Of a DNA stretch of 54,521 nucleotides, positions 42,409 through 52,287 are shown one piece after another. The stretch comes from Pirellulaceae bacterium (GTDB lineage Bacteria > Planctomycetota > Planctomycetia > Pirellulales > Pirellulaceae). The notes below the pieces were generated by a model. It had not been told where the DNA came from and made no database searches. It was given only the letters and a program-made list of their open reading frames with translations. The position numbers were made by a program, and so were the translations under genes. Location: assembly GCA_022448645.1 (NCBI GenBank), contig JAKVBZ010000029.1:1-54521 (forward strand). Reading direction: 5' to 3'. Numbering within the stretch: position 1 is the stretch's first letter; every line of letters begins with the position of its first letter.

Positions 42409-45400
42409 ATGCAAATCCAATCTCACCTTTTCTTCGCTCTATGCAACCTATTGTTGGCGTCGACGCTCTGCCTCGGCGAGACCTCGTCACTGCCTGCTCC
42501 CGTGAAGCACGAAGTTGACTTTGATCGTGACGTACGTCCCATTCTCGAGACACACTGTTTCGACTGCCATCAGGGGAAAGAGGCTTCGTCCGGAGTGCGG
42601 TTGGACCACAAGCCGAAACTGCTGGGACAAACGGATGGCATTCCGCTCGTCGAACCAGGAAACAGTGCCGAGAGCCGTCTCATCCAGCTGGTTGCTGACA
42701 CAAACTCCGACGAACGAATGCCACCTGCTGGTGAAGGTGCCCCATTAACTCCCGCTCAGATTTCGGTGTTGCGCACCTGGATCGATCAGGGCGTTTCCTG
42801 GAACCATGAAATGTTCCCGGATATTTCTGCCGCAGAGACCGACCACTGGTCGTTTCAGCCGATTCGACGTCCACAATTACCTGCCATACAGGACCACCAT
42901 TGGCCTCAAAATGCCATCGACCACTTTATCTTGGCACGGCTGGAAGCACACGCACTACAGCCATCACCTCCAGCCAATCAACGGGCTTTAATTCGCCGAC
43001 TGGCGTTCAACCTGCAGGGCTTGCCGACGAATGGACCTCTCTTACAGGAGTCTGTTGCAGACTCAAACCAACATGCTTACGACGATCTACTAGAACGACT
43101 TCTGGCTTCACCACACTACGGCGAACGTTGGGCACGGCACTGGCTGGACGTTGCTCGATTTGCAGAATCTTCAGGCTTTGTCGAAAATCACAATTGGCCA
43201 CATATCTGGCGATACCGGGACTGGGTGATCGACAGTTTTAATACTGATAAGCCCTTCGATGTTTTTGTCACGCAGCAATTGGCCGGCGATGAGCTAGAGC
43301 CTTATCAGGACGAAAACATGATCGCCACCGGTTTTTTGGCGACAGCGAGGCTATCGAGTGAAGAACTCAGTTGTGTGCGCCAAGAAAACGACATGTATGT
43401 TGACATCGTCAATGCGACTGCCTCGGCCTTTCTTGGCCTAACCATGGCTTGTTCTCAGTGCCACGATCATAAATTTGATCCCATTACTCAGCGAGATTAC
43501 TACCGCCTGCAAGCTTTTTTTGTGAAGGGATATCCCGGAAATCTGGTTCTGAAGCAGTCGCAGTTAAGCGACGACTTTCACCAAGCGGCAGAAGCATTGC
43601 GACAACACACATTGGCCATTCGTGAACGTATTCTACGAACGGCTTACGAAGAAAAAATACTCCAAGATGTACGCGATATTATGTTGCTCCCCACAGAGCA
43701 GCGCACGGGATCGCAAGAATCGACATTTCGACTAACCCGAGCCGTTCTAAATATACGACTCGCCGGTTGCAATGCATATCGAATCACTGACGAGGAAAAG
43801 GAAAAAACGAAGGAACTGCAAGCCGCTCTGAATAAGGAAATGCAAGCCGTAGAGCAAGTGTGGGGATTTTTCTCTCCTCCAACCAGCAAGCATCAGCTTT
43901 CCGTTTTGCCCATGGCAGGGAATTTTCCGTTGGTTCATAACCCAGACGAACTTGGTCAACGACAGGCCTGGTTGCTACGTCGCGGCGACCCCTATAGCAC
44001 CTCGTTCGCCGTGGAACCTGGCTGGCCGAAAATATTACAGCTTGAACCGACCGTAAATTCAGCACCCGAACAGAAGACGACCAAGAATCGAATTCATCTA
44101 GCTCGCTGGTTGACATCCCCTAAAAATCCTTTGACTGCACGTGTGTGGGTCAATCGCATCTGGCACTACCATTTTGGCCGTGGCTTAGTCGCAACTCCAG
44201 GAAATTTCGGAGTTCGCGGTGCCATGGCCACCCATCCCGATTTACTGGATTATCTGGCCTCCGAATTGATTACGAGTGGCTGGAGCACGAAGCACATTCA
44301 CCGACTTATCCTGACATCGAACACTTATCGACAATCGGCATCGCAGAACGAGGTCGCTGCCACAAAAGATCCTGACAACCGACTTTTTTGGCGATTTCCC
44401 ACAAGACGACTCGAATCCGAAGCGATCCGAGATGCCGCTTTGTGCGCTAGTGGACAATTGGATCGGCAAATCGGTGGACCGAGTGTCCCCGTCGGTCAGG
44501 ATTCCAATCGCCGCAGTCTTTATCATTTTCAACGACGGGATGCTCCTCAAGACATGCAATCGCTATTCGACGGACCTACGGCGATGTCTGCCAGTTGCGA
44601 CCAACGACATGTATCCACCACGACACTCCAATCGTTGTTCTTGCTGAACAGCCCCCGCGGTGAAGGCATTGCAGAATCCTTGGCCGCCCGATTGCGGCTC
44701 AGGATTGGCAACGATCCTCATGAGTTAGTCTTAGCAGCGTTCCGGCAAATATTGGGAAGGGACCCTTCACCGATTGAAATCACTTCTGCCCAAAGATACC
44801 TCTCCACGGAGATAGCACACGCGGCAAATCAAAATCCCGCCACACCGGTTTTGGCTCACGATGACCCCATCAAGCGTTGGGAAGATCAGCTAGTCGGACC
44901 TAACCAGGACTTGGACCAAGCTACGGCAAGTGCGACACACCGGCAGCCACGTTTTCGCAACGGTGAACACGGCTTGAACGGACGTCCCGTCATTCATTTT
45001 GCCGGTGGGCCATTCGGTCAAGCAGATCACGTTTTAGAAATCGAGGAATCGCCGGAAATCGAACTGCAAAATAGCTACTCTATTTTTGTAGTCTTACGGT
45101 TCTTGGGTAACGGAATCGGCAACCAAACCATATTGATGAAAGCCCGAGGGGGCGGAACCGATATCGGTACTCTTGGACTTTTACGATACGCATACAATGG
45201 TCCTGTCGGCCGAATCGGAATTGATCAAAACATCGATGGAGCTTGGAGTTCGCGTGTGCATAGCAGTAAAGACATTCCCGATGAAGTTCCGTTATTATTG
45301 ATAGCGAGTTGGGACGGTACTAAGGTCACATTAGACGTACGACAAGCGGACGGTGTTTTTTCGCGGGATGAAGCAGAGTTAAAGGGTAAAATCGACACCT

Positions 45401-45729
45401 CGGGTACAGGAAAGCTAGGAATCGGAGGCTACCGCGACGCGTTCAGCGCCGATGGGGAGCGATTTCATGGCGACATCGCCGAGATATTGATCTATCGTCA
45501 ATCGCTGCCGGAAAGCCAGGTAGAGCAGGTGGCCGGTTATTTGATCGACAAGTGGCTGACCGCCTCTCAAAAGGACGACTCGGCCAATCAACTGCCAGTG
45601 ACCGAGTCGCTCGGTTTGCACTTGGATGCCGCCCAAGGAGTCGTTCCCCACCAGCCAACAACGATGTCGCCCTTGGCCAGACTTTGTCAAGTCCTGATGA
45701 ATCTCAACGAATTCGTCTACATTCCATGA
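42409..45729 (+). CDS. Cytochrome c-like DUF1549/DUF1553 protein with inserted LamG-like domain
   Basis: 1106 residues, about 250 longer than its relatives. Signal peptide (FFALCNLLLASTLCLG); cytochrome domain with CFDCHQ (C50, C53, H54) and DERMPPAGEG; DUF1549 at about 160-370 (CSQCHDHKFDP); DUF1553 from about 555 (ARVWVNRIWHYHFGRGL). At residue 820 the DUF1553 tail is broken by a concanavalin/LamG-like domain (about 840-1058, with NSYSIFVVLRFLG, GKLGIGGYRDAF and FHGDIAEILIYRQSLPESQ). The family end then resumes as LCQVLMNLNEFVYIP. LamG-like domains bind sugars or proteins, so this copy may dock to a polymer. The partner DUF1501 gene follows at 45969. Confidence 0.92.
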   Translation: MQIQSHLFFALCNLLLASTLCLGETSSLPAPVKHEVDFDRDVRPILETHCFDCHQGKEASSGVRLDHKPKLLGQTDGIPLVEPGNSAESRLIQLVADTNSDERMPPAGEGAPLTPAQISVLRTWIDQGVSWNHEMFPDISAAETDHWSFQPIRRPQLPAIQDHHWPQNAIDHFILARLEAHALQPSPPANQRALIRRLAFNLQGLPTNGPLLQESVADSNQHAYDDLLERLLASPHYGERWARHWLDVARFAESSGFVENHNWPHIWRYRDWVIDSFNTDKPFDVFVTQQLAGDELEPYQDENMIATGFLATARLSSEELSCVRQENDMYVDIVNATASAFLGLTMACSQCHDHKFDPITQRDYYRLQAFFVKGYPGNLVLKQSQLSDDFHQAAEALRQHTLAIRERILRTAYEEKILQDVRDIMLLPTEQRTGSQESTFRLTRAVLNIRLAGCNAYRITDEEKEKTKELQAALNKEMQAVEQVWGFFSPPTSKHQLSVLPMAGNFPLVHNPDELGQRQAWLLRRGDPYSTSFAVEPGWPKILQLEPTVNSAPEQKTTKNRIHLARWLTSPKNPLTARVWVNRIWHYHFGRGLVATPGNFGVRGAMATHPDLLDYLASELITSGWSTKHIHRLILTSNTYRQSASQNEVAATKDPDNRLFWRFPTRRLESEAIRDAALCASGQLDRQIGGPSVPVGQDSNRRSLYHFQRRDAPQDMQSLFDGPTAMSASCDQRHVSTTTLQSLFLLNSPRGEGIAESLAARLRLRIGNDPHELVLAAFRQILGRDPSPIEITSAQRYLSTEIAHAANQNPATPVLAHDDPIKRWEDQLVGPNQDLDQATASATHRQPRFRNGEHGLNGRPVIHFAGGPFGQADHVLEIEESPEIELQNSYSIFVVLRFLGNGIGNQTILMKARGGGTDIGTLGLLRYAYNGPVGRIGIDQNIDGAWSSRVHSSKDIPDEVPLLLIASWDGTKVTLDVRQADGVFSRDEAELKGKIDTSGTGKLGIGGYRDAFSADGERFHGDIAEILIYRQSLPESQVEQVAGYLIDKWLTASQKDDSANQLPVTESLGLHLDAAQGVVPHQPTTMSPLARLCQVLMNLNEFVYIP

Positions 45730-45968
45730 AGATTCACCTCATTCATACCGGCACGACAAATTAGCGAGATGCCATCAAAAAATTCCACTGAAATACCGAT
45801 CTCCTTATTGGTAAGCTGCGGCTATACTAAGGTCCTTACAATCTTGTACCATTCGTTTTGAACCCACGAATCTCCGTTTCGTCAATACGCTTACCCTTTC
45901 GGAGCGTCGTACGCAATGGCAGCCACAGAGGGTGAAGCAGCGTCACTAACGACTTCGTTATATTCATC

Positions 45969-47375
45969 ATGCCCACCGAATCATCCCCCCTTTTACCGGT
46001 AACGCGACGTGAGATGCTCATGCGATCCAGCTTGGGTTTCGGCTCGGCAGCCCTTGCCGGCTTGATCGCTGACGAACGAAATGCATGGAGTAGCGTGTTA
46101 CCGAGTCCCAAATTAGGAAGTCCACATTTTCGGCCACGTGCTACGAATGCGATTTTCCTATTCATGGGAGGCGGGCCGAGTCATATCGATACATTCGACC
46201 CCAAGCCGGACTTGGACCGACTCGACGGAAAAGAGACTCCCGAGTCCATTGCCAAGTTATTCAAACGCACGGCCATGATGGGCAATGGGTCTCGCATGCT
46301 GATGGCTTCCCCGTACAAGTTTCGTCAGTACGGTGAATGCGGTCAGCCAGTCTCCAACATCCTTCCGCGTACGGCTCAACATGTGGACGATCTTTGTGTG
46401 ATTCGTAGCATGCAACACGATACCGTCATTCATATGCCGGGTGAGTACATCATGACGACGGGCACCATCGTAGGTGATCGGCCATCACTGGGTTCCTGGG
46501 TACATTACGGTTTGGGTAGCGAAAACCAGGATTTACCTGGTTTTATCGTTTTTGGTGCCCCTCCACATCCAACGACTACGTCTTCCTTTTTACCGGCACG
46601 ACACCAAGGAACCAAAGTAGACCAGAATGGAATTCCTTATCTCAACTTGCCGGCGGGAACATCGCCAACACAACGTCGTCGACAACTCGATCTGTTACAA
46701 CAGTTAAACGATCAGCACCGTCACCAAATCGATCCTCAAAATTCAGAGTGGGAAGCTCGCATTGCAGCTTACGAGTTGGCCTTTCGAATGCAAACGTCTG
46801 CACCCGAAGCTTTTGACCTGAGCCGCGAGACAGCAAGTACCAAACAATTGTACGGATTGGAAAACAAAGAAGCGGCCGAAGTCGGCACCCAGTGCCTGCT
46901 AGCGCGGCGACTTGTTGAACGAGGAGTGCGATTTGTCCAAGTCTATGTGCCGGGTTGGGATTCCCACGCACAACTCAATGAAAACCACGCTTCCTGCGGC
47001 CGTCGCACCGACACGCCCGTGGCCGGTCTACTCACGGACTTGAAGCAGCGAGGACTGTTGGACACAACACTCGTCATCTGGGGCGGTGAATTTGGCCGTA
47101 CCCCCGGTTCGGAAGGGGATCGCGGTCGTGACCATTCTCCTGGTGGTTTTACCGTCTGGCTGGCAGGTGGAGGCGTGCAGGGTGGTCAGGCAATCGGCCA
47201 AACCGATCCTGTCGGTTATACAGCGATCGAACGCCCCGTGCACCCTAACTCATTGCACGCCACCATATTGCACGCCATGGGCCTTGACCAAGAACGTGTT
47301 TCTTTTGAACACAACGGCCGAGTGGAAATTCCTACCTTTGTGAAAAGCGAAGTGGTCCACGAAGTCTTTGCATAA
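45969..47375 (+). CDS. DUF1501 family secreted protein
   Basis: 468 residues from ATG 45969. The Tat-type leader is TRREMLMRSSLGFGSAALAG. Domain marks are LFMGGGPSHIDTFDPKPDLD, TLVIWGGEFGRTPGSEG and RDHSPGGFTVWLAGGG. It is separated by about 240 bp from the partner DUF1549/1553 gene on the same strand, a looser arrangement than in the other two pairs. No clear ribosome binding site. The function is unknown, as for the family. Confidence 0.92.
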   Translation: MPTESSPLLPVTRREMLMRSSLGFGSAALAGLIADERNAWSSVLPSPKLGSPHFRPRATNAIFLFMGGGPSHIDTFDPKPDLDRLDGKETPESIAKLFKRTAMMGNGSRMLMASPYKFRQYGECGQPVSNILPRTAQHVDDLCVIRSMQHDTVIHMPGEYIMTTGTIVGDRPSLGSWVHYGLGSENQDLPGFIVFGAPPHPTTTSSFLPARHQGTKVDQNGIPYLNLPAGTSPTQRRRQLDLLQQLNDQHRHQIDPQNSEWEARIAAYELAFRMQTSAPEAFDLSRETASTKQLYGLENKEAAEVGTQCLLARRLVERGVRFVQVYVPGWDSHAQLNENHASCGRRTDTPVAGLLTDLKQRGLLDTTLVIWGGEFGRTPGSEGDRGRDHSPGGFTVWLAGGGVQGGQAIGQTDPVGYTAIERPVHPNSLHATILHAMGLDQERVSFEHNGRVEIPTFVKSEVVHEVFA

Positions 47376-47573
47376 TCTATTCGACCACATAGCCCAAGTC
47401 TTGCGCTTCTTGGCCAGTACGCCAACAACCGACTCTGATCCGTAGCGCAAGAGCTAGTCTCTGTCGAAAAAGTACCGTAGACGTGAATCGTAAAATTTCC
47501 CCAAACTGGAATCTCCAGACGGTTGTATCAGGTCGTGCGCGTCTATCTTGAGGGATACAAGGAGAAACTAATC

Positions 47574-48845
47574 ATGGACAAATCAGTAACAGTATTCGTC
47601 ACCACAGTGACAGTAACCCTCATCATTGCAATGTTTGCCACACCGCAAAGCCGTGCAGAAACAACAACGCCACCCGGCATCATTCATGAGGCACTCGTGC
47701 TCCCGGCCGATGGACCAGGAGTCTACGAAGCGCTTTTGGACCAGTTCAACGACGGAAGGTATTGCCTGCTGTTCGTAGAAAATCGAAAAATGGTCGGCAA
47801 GTATTCAGCAGACCAGGGCCGCACATGGAGTGAGCCTCAAGTGCTACAAACCGTTGATGGACAGGGAATCGCTGTAGGCAATATCGTCGGCCACCATAGT
47901 TTACTGCACCTCAGGTCTGGCAAATTGGGACTCGTCTATGGCGGCCCACGAACGCGCCCTGGCCGTGATGGCACAGTATGTTTTCGGACATCGGATGACC
48001 ATGGCAACACATGGTCTGACCCGATCCATATCGATCCCCACTTCGCCGTTTCTCGAAATCAATCTGCTCGCGTCCTCAGCACCGGACGCATATTAGTACC
48101 TGTCATGAAATGGATCAGTGCTTACGCGGGTGGCGAGTCCGAAAGCGAAAGCAATAATCTCTGCTACAGCTGGGTATATTATTCAGATGACGAAGGACAA
48201 ACATGGCACGCCAGCAATAGCGAATTGCTAATCATGCAACAACAGGGTAAAGCAGGCTGCTACAACGTCGAAGAACCTGTCGTTGAGGAACTTCGAGACG
48301 GGACGGTGTTGCTGTATGGTCGCACCGAATTTGGAAGACCTTATGAATCCCTCTCAAAAGACGGTGGAATTTCCTGGACCCCTGTGCGGCCAGTGGAACT
48401 GGCAAGCGGCTACTCCCCACACACTTTTGCTCGAATCCCAAAGACCGGAGACCTGTTACTTGTCTGGAATCAAGTCTCGGCAATGGAATCGGTTTCCGGA
48501 CTCCAACGACATCGCCTCTCCACGGCAATCTCCCAAGACGAAGGAAGAACCTGGAAGCATTTCCGCAACCTTGAATCACTCGATGACCGGACTCGCATCA
48601 AGCCTCCCAGCGGAACGCCGCGAGTCTATCGGGCGAAGAAAGAAGAGCAGCCGACCGATCGCAGCGCATACCCACATGCTCCGGGCGTTCTACGAATCTG
48701 CTACGCCACAGTGGTTGTCACGGATGACGAGGTTGCGATCGCTTACGACTACGGATTAGGTGGTCCCGGCATATTGAACGCCGGATACGCCACAAAAATA
48801 AAAATTGTTTCCGTCGATTGGTTATACGGGAGTCATCAGAAGTGA
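47574..48845 (+). CDS. Secreted sialidase-like (BNR/Asp-box) protein
   Basis: 423 residues from ATG 47574, set by AAGGAG at 47559-47564; an in-frame TTG at 47523 is rejected. The signal peptide ends near SRAE. Five Asp boxes are visible: SADQGRTW, SDDHGNTW, SDDEGQTW, SKDGGISW and SQDEGRTW, so a beta-propeller of the sialidase superfamily is expected. It is not a close copy of the 38596 gene. The stop overlaps the GTG start of the next gene by four bases (GTGA), giving a coupled two-gene unit with a large GH-like protein. Confidence 0.88.
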   Translation: MDKSVTVFVTTVTVTLIIAMFATPQSRAETTTPPGIIHEALVLPADGPGVYEALLDQFNDGRYCLLFVENRKMVGKYSADQGRTWSEPQVLQTVDGQGIAVGNIVGHHSLLHLRSGKLGLVYGGPRTRPGRDGTVCFRTSDDHGNTWSDPIHIDPHFAVSRNQSARVLSTGRILVPVMKWISAYAGGESESESNNLCYSWVYYSDDEGQTWHASNSELLIMQQQGKAGCYNVEEPVVEELRDGTVLLYGRTEFGRPYESLSKDGGISWTPVRPVELASGYSPHTFARIPKTGDLLLVWNQVSAMESVSGLQRHRLSTAISQDEGRTWKHFRNLESLDDRTRIKPPSGTPRVYRAKKEEQPTDRSAYPHAPGVLRICYATVVVTDDEVAIAYDYGLGGPGILNAGYATKIKIVSVDWLYGSHQK

Positions 48846-51800
48846 ATTTTACCACCTCAAACAAAATTCTGTGTCAGCCAGGATGGTTGGTGTATGCCGT
48901 CGCATTGTTTGCTTTTACGTGCAGTGCCAAGGCGGAACATACCCAATTCATTGACGCTAATCTTGCGGGACAGGCTGACAAGTGGGATAAGACTCCGCAG
49001 AATGGCATCCCGTGCATGCAGACCTACGCACCTTATGCTTTCCTGAGCTTCGACGTGACCGTTCCTGAACCGGGAGCCGTTTACAAGTTATCCCTTTCTC
49101 TGGTGAAAGTAACCAATGGTGCCACTCTGCGTGTATTTATCGACAACAATCTGGAAATGGAAATCGATACGTTCGCCACCACAAATCGTCGTGAGACTAT
49201 CTTGATTTGCGACCGTTTTTTTACAGCCGGAAAACATTCCGTCAAAATCAAGAATGTTGGCCAAACAAGCCCAAACAATGGCAATCATCTTTCCGTGATC
49301 GGTTTTGAGATCTCCGGCCTCCACGAAAGTGGAAAGTGGCAGGTCGAAGAGCAGACTTTCAAATTCACTCCGATCCCTCAAGAAGAACCTTCTGCGCTGG
49401 CGGATTATCGTCTCACCGCTCTGCCTCCCAGACTGCAAGACGAACCATTCTCAATTCCCCCAGACAGCGAAACGGCCGACATTTTTTCTCATCCAGTCGT
49501 TCTGGTAAACAACATTCCATTCCGGATCCCGAAAGTTAGTGACGTTCCCGAAACGGGTCACCGAACCGCAGAACAAAAACCGCTTCAGATTCAGCTTCCC
49601 GAATCGACACGTGAAATGTTTTTGTTGATCTGGTCGAAGATCCCTCCGTACGACACAGATGGCGGCCCTTCTAAACCACCGATTGCTCCCATTACCCAAA
49701 GCGAACGTTTCACGCTGGAAGTCGTCTACGCCGATGGTAGTTCCGAGCATTTCATTCCGTTCAATCTGACTCATCAAAGTTATGGGCTTACCAATGGTCT
49801 CGCACTCTACGTGTTCCAGCCTCGTCGCGAAAACCCTTCACAACGCTTAGTTTTTCACGACAACATTTCCAAGTGTTCTTTCTCACTCTTGGCACTGACC
49901 TGTAACCCGAATCAACCCGTTTGGACTGCACCCCTGCCCAGCGACATTTCGCCTTGGTATCCGGTCGCTGAAAAAGATTTTCCTGCAGTAACCAGACAAC
50001 TGGAATTTCTCGTTCAACAGTCCAGTGCTCGCGTTTCAGATGGGCTTATCACTGCGGAAGTTCAACTTCAACGCGGACTGACATGGAAACGGCTCCATTC
50101 ACCAGCATACGGTCACGTAAATCTTAACGAGTCCCCCATTTTTGCCTGCCGACAGAACGGCAAGTGGATTGGGTCGGACCAATGGAACGTGGTGGACAGC
50201 AAAGCCTTGGCCAATGGCGTATTGATACAACTCAAATATCGAGAAGCGGCAACGCATCTTGAAGCCACCGTCAGGATCACCTTGGCAGCCGATGGTCAAA
50301 TCAAGATGGGACTGAAACTGCTAAACGCGGGCAACCAGCCCTTTCACGGCAGAATCAGGTTCCCCATCCTGGAAGGGGTGAAACTCAAATCACTTGAGGA
50401 TACCTGGTATTACTTTCCCGAAAACAACGGTGCATCGATGATTCATCACGTTGAGGGAAACGTATACGGAGCGCACGGGGCAGGCCACCCGCTCCAGGTT
50501 GATTCTTTCTTTAATCCAAACGAGTGGTACGCTTTGACACTCTTGAGTAACGACCTGGAAGGCCAATTCCATTGGTATGACGTCGGTAAGGGAGAGGATG
50601 GTGGTTGGTACCGACTGGAATATCTCGAAAAACAACTCAAGCCGGACGAGACCTGGACATTTCCCAATTGTATCCTATCCATTTCACCTGGTGACTGGCG
50701 TGACAGCTTCCGTTTGTATCGGGATTGGGTCAACACGTGGTACAAACCTAAACCTCAAGCTCAAGATTGGTACACACAGTCATTCCTGAATGGCGCATGG
50801 TACGTGTATTCGGGACTGGATCGAATGGTCTCCGGGGCCCAGAACATTCGTGAATTGTTCGCTTGTTGTGATGTGATGACACTCGCTGGGTGGCACGCCC
50901 GAGAACATCCCGACAATCCAACACATCGTCCTGACTACACAGACAACCACAGGCAAGAGTACTCTGGTGAATATGATCACCATGCCCTGTTCCCGGTGGG
51001 AGGTGTCGATCATTTTAAGGCAACCATTCGTCAGGCTAATGAATCAGGCGTTCCGATCAGCCTCTACACAAATCCGATTCTTATCAACGAAAACGCCCAT
51101 CGCTTCGGAGCAGGACGACGCGAGTGGGGCATTGGGTATCGACCTGTCGACTACGGAAATATGATGGGATATGTTCCCTGCCTCTCCTTTCGGGAATGGC
51201 TGGATTATCTGATAGAGTCTCAAAAGTTTCTGACTCACGAAGTAGGCGCAAAAGTCGTCTACCTGGACCAACTTGGCAACGGCGCCAGCATATGTAACAG
51301 AAAAAACCACTCGCACGAAATGCCTTTGCCGCATTTCTACGGCGAGCGCGAACTAACGAGAAGAATCCGGGCAGCCATTCCGGAAGACGTCGTGATCTGT
51401 TCGGAATCGCACCCCGAAGACACACGGCTTCAGTACCAGAATGGCATGTACCAAGGGGCTGTTCTTCGTCACTTCACGAAGCAAATTGCCGTTCCTGTCA
51501 ACCTGACAAGATTCGCATTTCCTGACATCAAATGTTTTAACAACATCTACAATCACGTCCTCAAAGACAACAATTGGGATCAGTTAAAGTTTGTTCTCTT
51601 TAACGGAGACGCCTTCTTCATGCCTCGGGCTTATGCCCCAGAGTCCTATTTTGGGTCAAAGGCTATTTCGGATCACCGGAAGATGTTCCGGATCCTGCAC
51701 GAGAATGTAGAGGCATTCACGTCAGCCAACGTCGAACCACTCATTCCTACGTTCATTCCCGGAACATTTGTCAATCAATTCATGGCAGACAACAGCGTCA

Positions 51801-51994
51801 TTTGGACAGTCTTCAATGCCAATTACAGGACGGTCAAAGGAAAACTTCTCGAAATCGACAATCATCCAAAATCCCAATACGTTGACTTATGGAATGGCGC
51901 GCCAATCACGATCAGCAGAACTGGAAAGACCGCGTCGCTCGTCGTGGAAATTGGCCCACGCGATGTAGCGTGCATATCGGAGATTACCCCCTAG
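48842..51994 (+). CDS. Large secreted glycoside-hydrolase-like (DUF6259-like) protein
   Basis: 1050 residues from GTG 48842, which overlaps the preceding stop; GGGAG lies about 8 nt upstream (a TTG at 48818 is the alternative). The signal peptide (WLVYAVALFAFTCSA) ends near AKAE. The N-terminal part (20-160) looks like a carbohydrate-binding jelly roll. A beta-sandwich follows, then a TIM-barrel-like half from about 610 with FPVGGVDHFKATIRQANESG, ISLYTNPILIN, AKVVYLDQLG and DVVICSESHPED. The Asp in YLDQ and Glu in CSES are candidate catalytic residues. This resembles DUF6259-type putative glycoside hydrolases; the assignment is from memory and moderate. It probably works with the BNR protein on one polymer. 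Confidence 0.75.
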   Translation: MNFTTSNKILCQPGWLVYAVALFAFTCSAKAEHTQFIDANLAGQADKWDKTPQNGIPCMQTYAPYAFLSFDVTVPEPGAVYKLSLSLVKVTNGATLRVFIDNNLEMEIDTFATTNRRETILICDRFFTAGKHSVKIKNVGQTSPNNGNHLSVIGFEISGLHESGKWQVEEQTFKFTPIPQEEPSALADYRLTALPPRLQDEPFSIPPDSETADIFSHPVVLVNNIPFRIPKVSDVPETGHRTAEQKPLQIQLPESTREMFLLIWSKIPPYDTDGGPSKPPIAPITQSERFTLEVVYADGSSEHFIPFNLTHQSYGLTNGLALYVFQPRRENPSQRLVFHDNISKCSFSLLALTCNPNQPVWTAPLPSDISPWYPVAEKDFPAVTRQLEFLVQQSSARVSDGLITAEVQLQRGLTWKRLHSPAYGHVNLNESPIFACRQNGKWIGSDQWNVVDSKALANGVLIQLKYREAATHLEATVRITLAADGQIKMGLKLLNAGNQPFHGRIRFPILEGVKLKSLEDTWYYFPENNGASMIHHVEGNVYGAHGAGHPLQVDSFFNPNEWYALTLLSNDLEGQFHWYDVGKGEDGGWYRLEYLEKQLKPDETWTFPNCILSISPGDWRDSFRLYRDWVNTWYKPKPQAQDWYTQSFLNGAWYVYSGLDRMVSGAQNIRELFACCDVMTLAGWHAREHPDNPTHRPDYTDNHRQEYSGEYDHHALFPVGGVDHFKATIRQANESGVPISLYTNPILINENAHRFGAGRREWGIGYRPVDYGNMMGYVPCLSFREWLDYLIESQKFLTHEVGAKVVYLDQLGNGASICNRKNHSHEMPLPHFYGERELTRRIRAAIPEDVVICSESHPEDTRLQYQNGMYQGAVLRHFTKQIAVPVNLTRFAFPDIKCFNNIYNHVLKDNNWDQLKFVLFNGDAFFMPRAYAPESYFGSKAISDHRKMFRILHENVEAFTSANVEPLIPTFIPGTFVNQFMADNSVIWTVFNANYRTVKGKLLEIDNHPKSQYVDLWNGAPITISRTGKTASLVVEIGPRDVACISEITP

Positions 51995-52287
51995 AAAAGG
52001 CATCACCTGACAGAGCGCCCACCGCATCTACTTGCTCACCGGCTGAAATTTTACAGCGATCTCCTCAGGCAACGGTGATTCCTGTACCTCAGAATGCTCG
52101 ACGAGTGCGGCCAACCGAACCACTGACCTGCGAACTTCGTACCTCATCGGGAATGGGTGATGAATTTACAATCATATACACTTGACCCGATACATGAACA
52201 TCCGTATACTTACAGAAAGTTTCAAATAAGCAAAGCCTGAAAACGGCTGACCTACAAATATCAAAAAAGAGCTAGCGGGTTTCACGG

